In this document: piece after piece, positions 34,802 to 36,990 of the stretch
Position numbering within the stretch: the stretch's first letter is position 1
Layout of the letters: the number at the start of each line of letters is the position of its first letter
The notes under the pieces: generated by a model
The model's database searches: none
Seen by the model: only the letters and a program-made list of their open reading frames with translations
Told to the model about the DNA's origin: nothing
Made by a program: the position numbers and the translations under genes
Assembly (NCBI GenBank): GCA_003165415.1
Contig: PLUC01000235.1
Location: 14,813-51,802 of the forward strand
Length of the DNA: 36,990 nt
Direction: 5' to 3'
From: Holophagaceae bacterium
Lineage (GTDB): Bacteria > Acidobacteriota > Holophagae > Holophagales > Holophagaceae

Positions 34802-35557
34802 ATGAAATGTCGGCTCGTCCATGCCTTGGCGGCGATGCTTCTGTTCGGGTCCCTGGGCGCCACCGACCTGACCGTCACTTACAGTTCCGTCCGGAAGGGC
34901 ATGACCGGCGCGGCCACCACAGGAACGGAGATCCACTATTTCACCGCCGCCGAGCTGATGATACGGGGGGTCGATTCCGGGCAGGACCAGCTGGTGGATT
35001 TCCAGAAGGGGATCATCTACCACATCGACAACAAGAAGAAGGTCATCTCCAAGCTGGCCTTCACCGACGCCATGACGGCCATGGCCTCCGTGAACCAGCC
35101 CAGCAACGAGGCGGCCATGAAAACCATGGCGACCATGTTTGGCGATCCCAACGCCTGCAGCGTGGTGAAGACGGGGAACGAGCAGATCGCGGGCCGGAAT
35201 TGCCAGTCCTGGCACATCACCGTGGGCAAGCTGGTCATGGACCTGAGCGCCGATCCGACCCTGAAGGCGCCCATGGCGGATTCCTCCTACGCCGAGATGA
35301 TGAAGACCCAGGCCGCCCAGTTCGCCCAGGTTGGCCCCATGGGTGCCATCTTCAAGCGCCTGTATGAAGAGATGGCCAAGATCAAGGGCATCCAGTTGAA
35401 GACCCACATGACGGGCATGATGGGCATGGACGTCGCCACCCTGGCCACCAAGGTCGAAACCGGTTCCATCCCGCCCTCCACCTTCGCCCTTCCGGCCGGC
35501 TACCCGGTCGAGGACCTGGGCCCGAAGCTGAAGGCCCGGATGGGCAAGAGCAACTGA
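34802..35557 (+). CDS. Exported DUF4412-like protein
   Basis: 251 residues, with a signal peptide (MKCRLVHALAAMLLFGSLGA, cleavage before TDLTV). The mature part begins with a beta-strand rich region (DLTVTYSSVRKG, IHYFTAAELMIRG) and IYHIDNKKKVISKLAF, the pattern of DUF4412 proteins. It then has ITVGKLVMDLSA and a methionine-rich region (MTGMMGMD). It is predicted periplasmic or outer-membrane associated. Its function is unknown. The ATG at 34802 follows GGAGAC; the in-frame ATG at 34790 is less likely. It is directly preceded by hairpin copy 2. The family assignment is from pattern recall only. Confidence 0.75.
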   Translation: MKCRLVHALAAMLLFGSLGATDLTVTYSSVRKGMTGAATTGTEIHYFTAAELMIRGVDSGQDQLVDFQKGIIYHIDNKKKVISKLAFTDAMTAMASVNQPSNEAAMKTMATMFGDPNACSVVKTGNEQIAGRNCQSWHITVGKLVMDLSADPTLKAPMADSSYAEMMKTQAAQFAQVGPMGAIFKRLYEEMAKIKGIQLKTHMTGMMGMDVATLATKVETGSIPPSTFALPAGYPVEDLGPKLKARMGKSN

Positions 35558-35558
35558 T

Positions 35559-36863
35559 TCAGACGGCCTCCGCCCGCAGGAAGTGCGGGCCGGCGCCGGT
35601 GACCCGGATGTCCACCAGTTCCCGGAACGGCAGCCGTCTCCCCGCCGGGGCCATCAGGTGGACGTTCTTCCAGTTGGCGGTGCGGGCCAGCCAGTGGCCG
35701 CCCTCCAGGGGGGCTTCGGTCTCGATCCGCGCCTTCAGCGCGCGGCCCACCATCTTCTGGTTGCTGGCCAGGGTCAGCTCGGTCTGCCGGGCCTGGAGCC
35801 GGGTCAGGCGCCGCAGCTTCTCGGCATGGGGCAGGTCGTCCTTGAGGCGCAGGGCCGGGGTTCCCGGCCGGGGGGAATAGATGAAGCTGAACGACTGGTC
35901 GTACCGCACCTGCTCCAGCAGGGCCAGGGTCGCCTCGAAGTCCTGCTCGGTCTCCCCGGGAAAGCCGACGATGAAATCCGTGGACAGGCACAGGTCGGCG
36001 GGACCGCCCTGCAGGTAGCCCAGCCGCTCCAGGTACTGGGCCACGGTGTATTCCCGCCGCATGCGGCGCAGCACCGCGTCGCTGCCGCTCTGCACCGGCA
36101 GGTGCAGGAACGGCGCCACCTTGGGGTTGCGCGCCAGGGTCCGCGCCAGGGCCGGGGTGAAGTTCATGGGGTGGCTGGTGGTGAAGCGGATCCATTCCAG
36201 CCCATCCAGCTCCGCCACCCGGTCCAGCAGCTCCGCGAAGGAGCAGCCCCCCTGGAAGCTGTTGACGTTCTGGCCCAGCAGCTCCACTTCCCGGTAGCCC
36301 TGGGCCACCAGGCCGCGCACTTCCGCCACCACGTCCTGGAACGGGCGGTGCCGCTCGGGGCCGCGGGTGGTGGGCACCACGCAGTAGGTGCAGGCGTGGT
36401 CGCAGCCCTCGATGATGGTCACCAGCGCCTTGGCGCTGCTGCCCCGGCGGGCCGTCTCCGGGGGGAACAGGTGGTTGTCGAGATAGGCCCCGGTGTCGAT
36501 CACCCGCCGGACCCCGGCCCGGGCCCGCTCCACCAGGGCGGGCAGCTGCTGGATGGCCATGGTGCCCAGGACGAAGTCGATGTGGGGCGCCCGCTTGAAC
36601 AGCGCGGCCTGCTCCTGCTGGGCCAGGCAGCCGGCGACCCCCACCAGCAGCGGCCGCTTCTTCTTCTCCTCGCGCAGCCAGCCCAGTTCGCTGTAGACCT
36701 TGTGCACCGCCTTTTCCCGGATGGAGCAGGTGTTCAGCAGCACCAGCTCGGCGTCCTCCATCCCGGCCGCCGGCTCATGGCCTTGCTCCAGCAGCAGCCC
36801 CTCCAGCTTCTCGCTGTCGTGGCTGTTCATCTGGCATCCCCAGGTCTCGATCAGGTATTTCAT
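35559..36863 (-). CDS. miaB: tRNA-2-methylthio-N6-dimethylallyladenosine synthase MiaB
   Basis: A 434-residue radical-SAM methylthiotransferase that makes ms2i6A at position 37 of tRNAs reading UNN codons. The UPF0004 domain (1-115) holds the second cluster cysteines C10, C46 and C79. The radical SAM cluster CDHACTYC is at C154, C158 and C161. The TRAM domain runs from about 368 to the end. Its stop lies one base after the DUF4412-like gene's stop, so the genes converge. It follows the groEL terminator on the same strand. The ATG begins MKYLIETWGCQMN, the family N-terminus. Confidence 0.97.
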   Translation of the reverse strand: MKYLIETWGCQMNSHDSEKLEGLLLEQGHEPAAGMEDAELVLLNTCSIREKAVHKVYSELGWLREEKKKRPLLVGVAGCLAQQEQAALFKRAPHIDFVLGTMAIQQLPALVERARAGVRRVIDTGAYLDNHLFPPETARRGSSAKALVTIIEGCDHACTYCVVPTTRGPERHRPFQDVVAEVRGLVAQGYREVELLGQNVNSFQGGCSFAELLDRVAELDGLEWIRFTTSHPMNFTPALARTLARNPKVAPFLHLPVQSGSDAVLRRMRREYTVAQYLERLGYLQGGPADLCLSTDFIVGFPGETEQDFEATLALLEQVRYDQSFSFIYSPRPGTPALRLKDDLPHAEKLRRLTRLQARQTELTLASNQKMVGRALKARIETEAPLEGGHWLARTANWKNVHLMAPAGRRLPFRELVDIRVTGAGPHFLRAEAV

Positions 36864-36907
36864 CCGCGCGAACTCCGAACGGACATTCTACCGTGGGAAT
36901 CCGGCAG

Positions 36908-36937
36908 AAAAGGCGGGGCCCCCGAAGGGGCCCCCGC
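36908..36937 (-). terminator. Rho-independent terminator after groEL
   Basis: On the minus strand, a GC-rich stem GCGGGGGCCCC, tetraloop TTCG, GGGGCCCCGC is followed by CTTTTCTG. It lies about 20 bases past the groEL stop and 45 bases before the miaB start. The stem has one bulged base. Confidence 0.85.
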
Positions 36938-36957
36938 AGGCGTTCCGGAAATCCGGA

Positions 36958-36990
36958 TTAATACATGTCTTCCATGCCGCCCATGCCGGG
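36958..36990 (-). CDS. groEL: 60 kDa chaperonin GroEL, C-terminal tail (rest outside window)
   Basis: Only the last ten codons are visible: PGMGGMEDMY and a TAA. The Gly-Gly-Met repeat tail is the disordered GroEL C-terminus that projects into the folding chamber. The identity rests on this motif and the strong terminator just after it; the gene would run upstream on the minus strand beyond the window. Confidence 0.85.
   Translation of the reverse strand, partial: PGMGGMEDMY

Overview
The window is high-GC Gram-negative chromosomal DNA. It carries TatA, PilZ/YcgR-type and GGDEF c-di-GMP proteins, an Aer-like chemoreceptor, MiaB, Rex, class II fructose bisphosphatase and the extreme C-terminus of GroEL. 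The gene set and the dockerin/Ig-like secreted protein suggest Acidobacteriota, perhaps a Holophaga/Geothrix relative. That placement rests on recalled resemblance of the proteins, not on a marker-gene comparison. Nearly all of the window is protein-coding. I saw no rRNA, tRNA, CRISPR array or intact insertion sequence.

Layout. 1-7363: the 3' end of an ABC-2 exporter operon, an Fe-S type Rrf2 regulator, a small PilZ protein, a DHA2 drug exporter, monomeric NADP isocitrate dehydrogenase and a tRNA dihydrouridine synthase. 7364-9416 is a decayed patch. It holds a small winged-helix protein, an M4-type protease propeptide cut off from its catalytic domain, Ig-like repeats ending in a dockerin-like module, and an internally deleted PIN toxin with an antitoxin tail. 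9417-20658: an EamA transporter, an XRE-cupin regulator coupled to an acyl-CoA synthetase, tatA, an MFS transporter, a ferredoxin-tailed aldo/keto reductase, an M20 amidohydrolase, glpX, a PilZ-pseudoreceiver protein and a CBS-DRTGG pyrophosphatase. 31161-36990: rex, a PAS-GGDEF cyclase, an Aer-like MCP, a DUF4412-like exported protein, miaB and the groEL tail.

The most interesting region is 20655-30983, all on the minus strand. A sigma-54 activator with a non-Fis C-terminus is followed by an isoaspartyl dipeptidase (iadA). Then comes a tightly overlapping operon: a DUF3798 periplasmic protein, an RbsA-like double ATPase, two permeases, a small anchored protein and a PepQ-type prolidase. Good matches to the sigma-54 -24/-12 promoter, with exact spacing, lie upstream of both iadA and the DUF3798 gene. 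I read this as one regulon that takes up and cleaves unusual dipeptides (isoaspartyl and/or X-Pro). That substrate class is not usual for a sugar/BMP-type ABC importer.

A second signal is a pair of dispersed 50-60 bp hairpins, at 1349-1404 and 34708-34768. They keep the same internal mismatches and show two compensatory base-pair changes, so a conserved structured element is likely. Both lie upstream of plus-strand genes in the same orientation.
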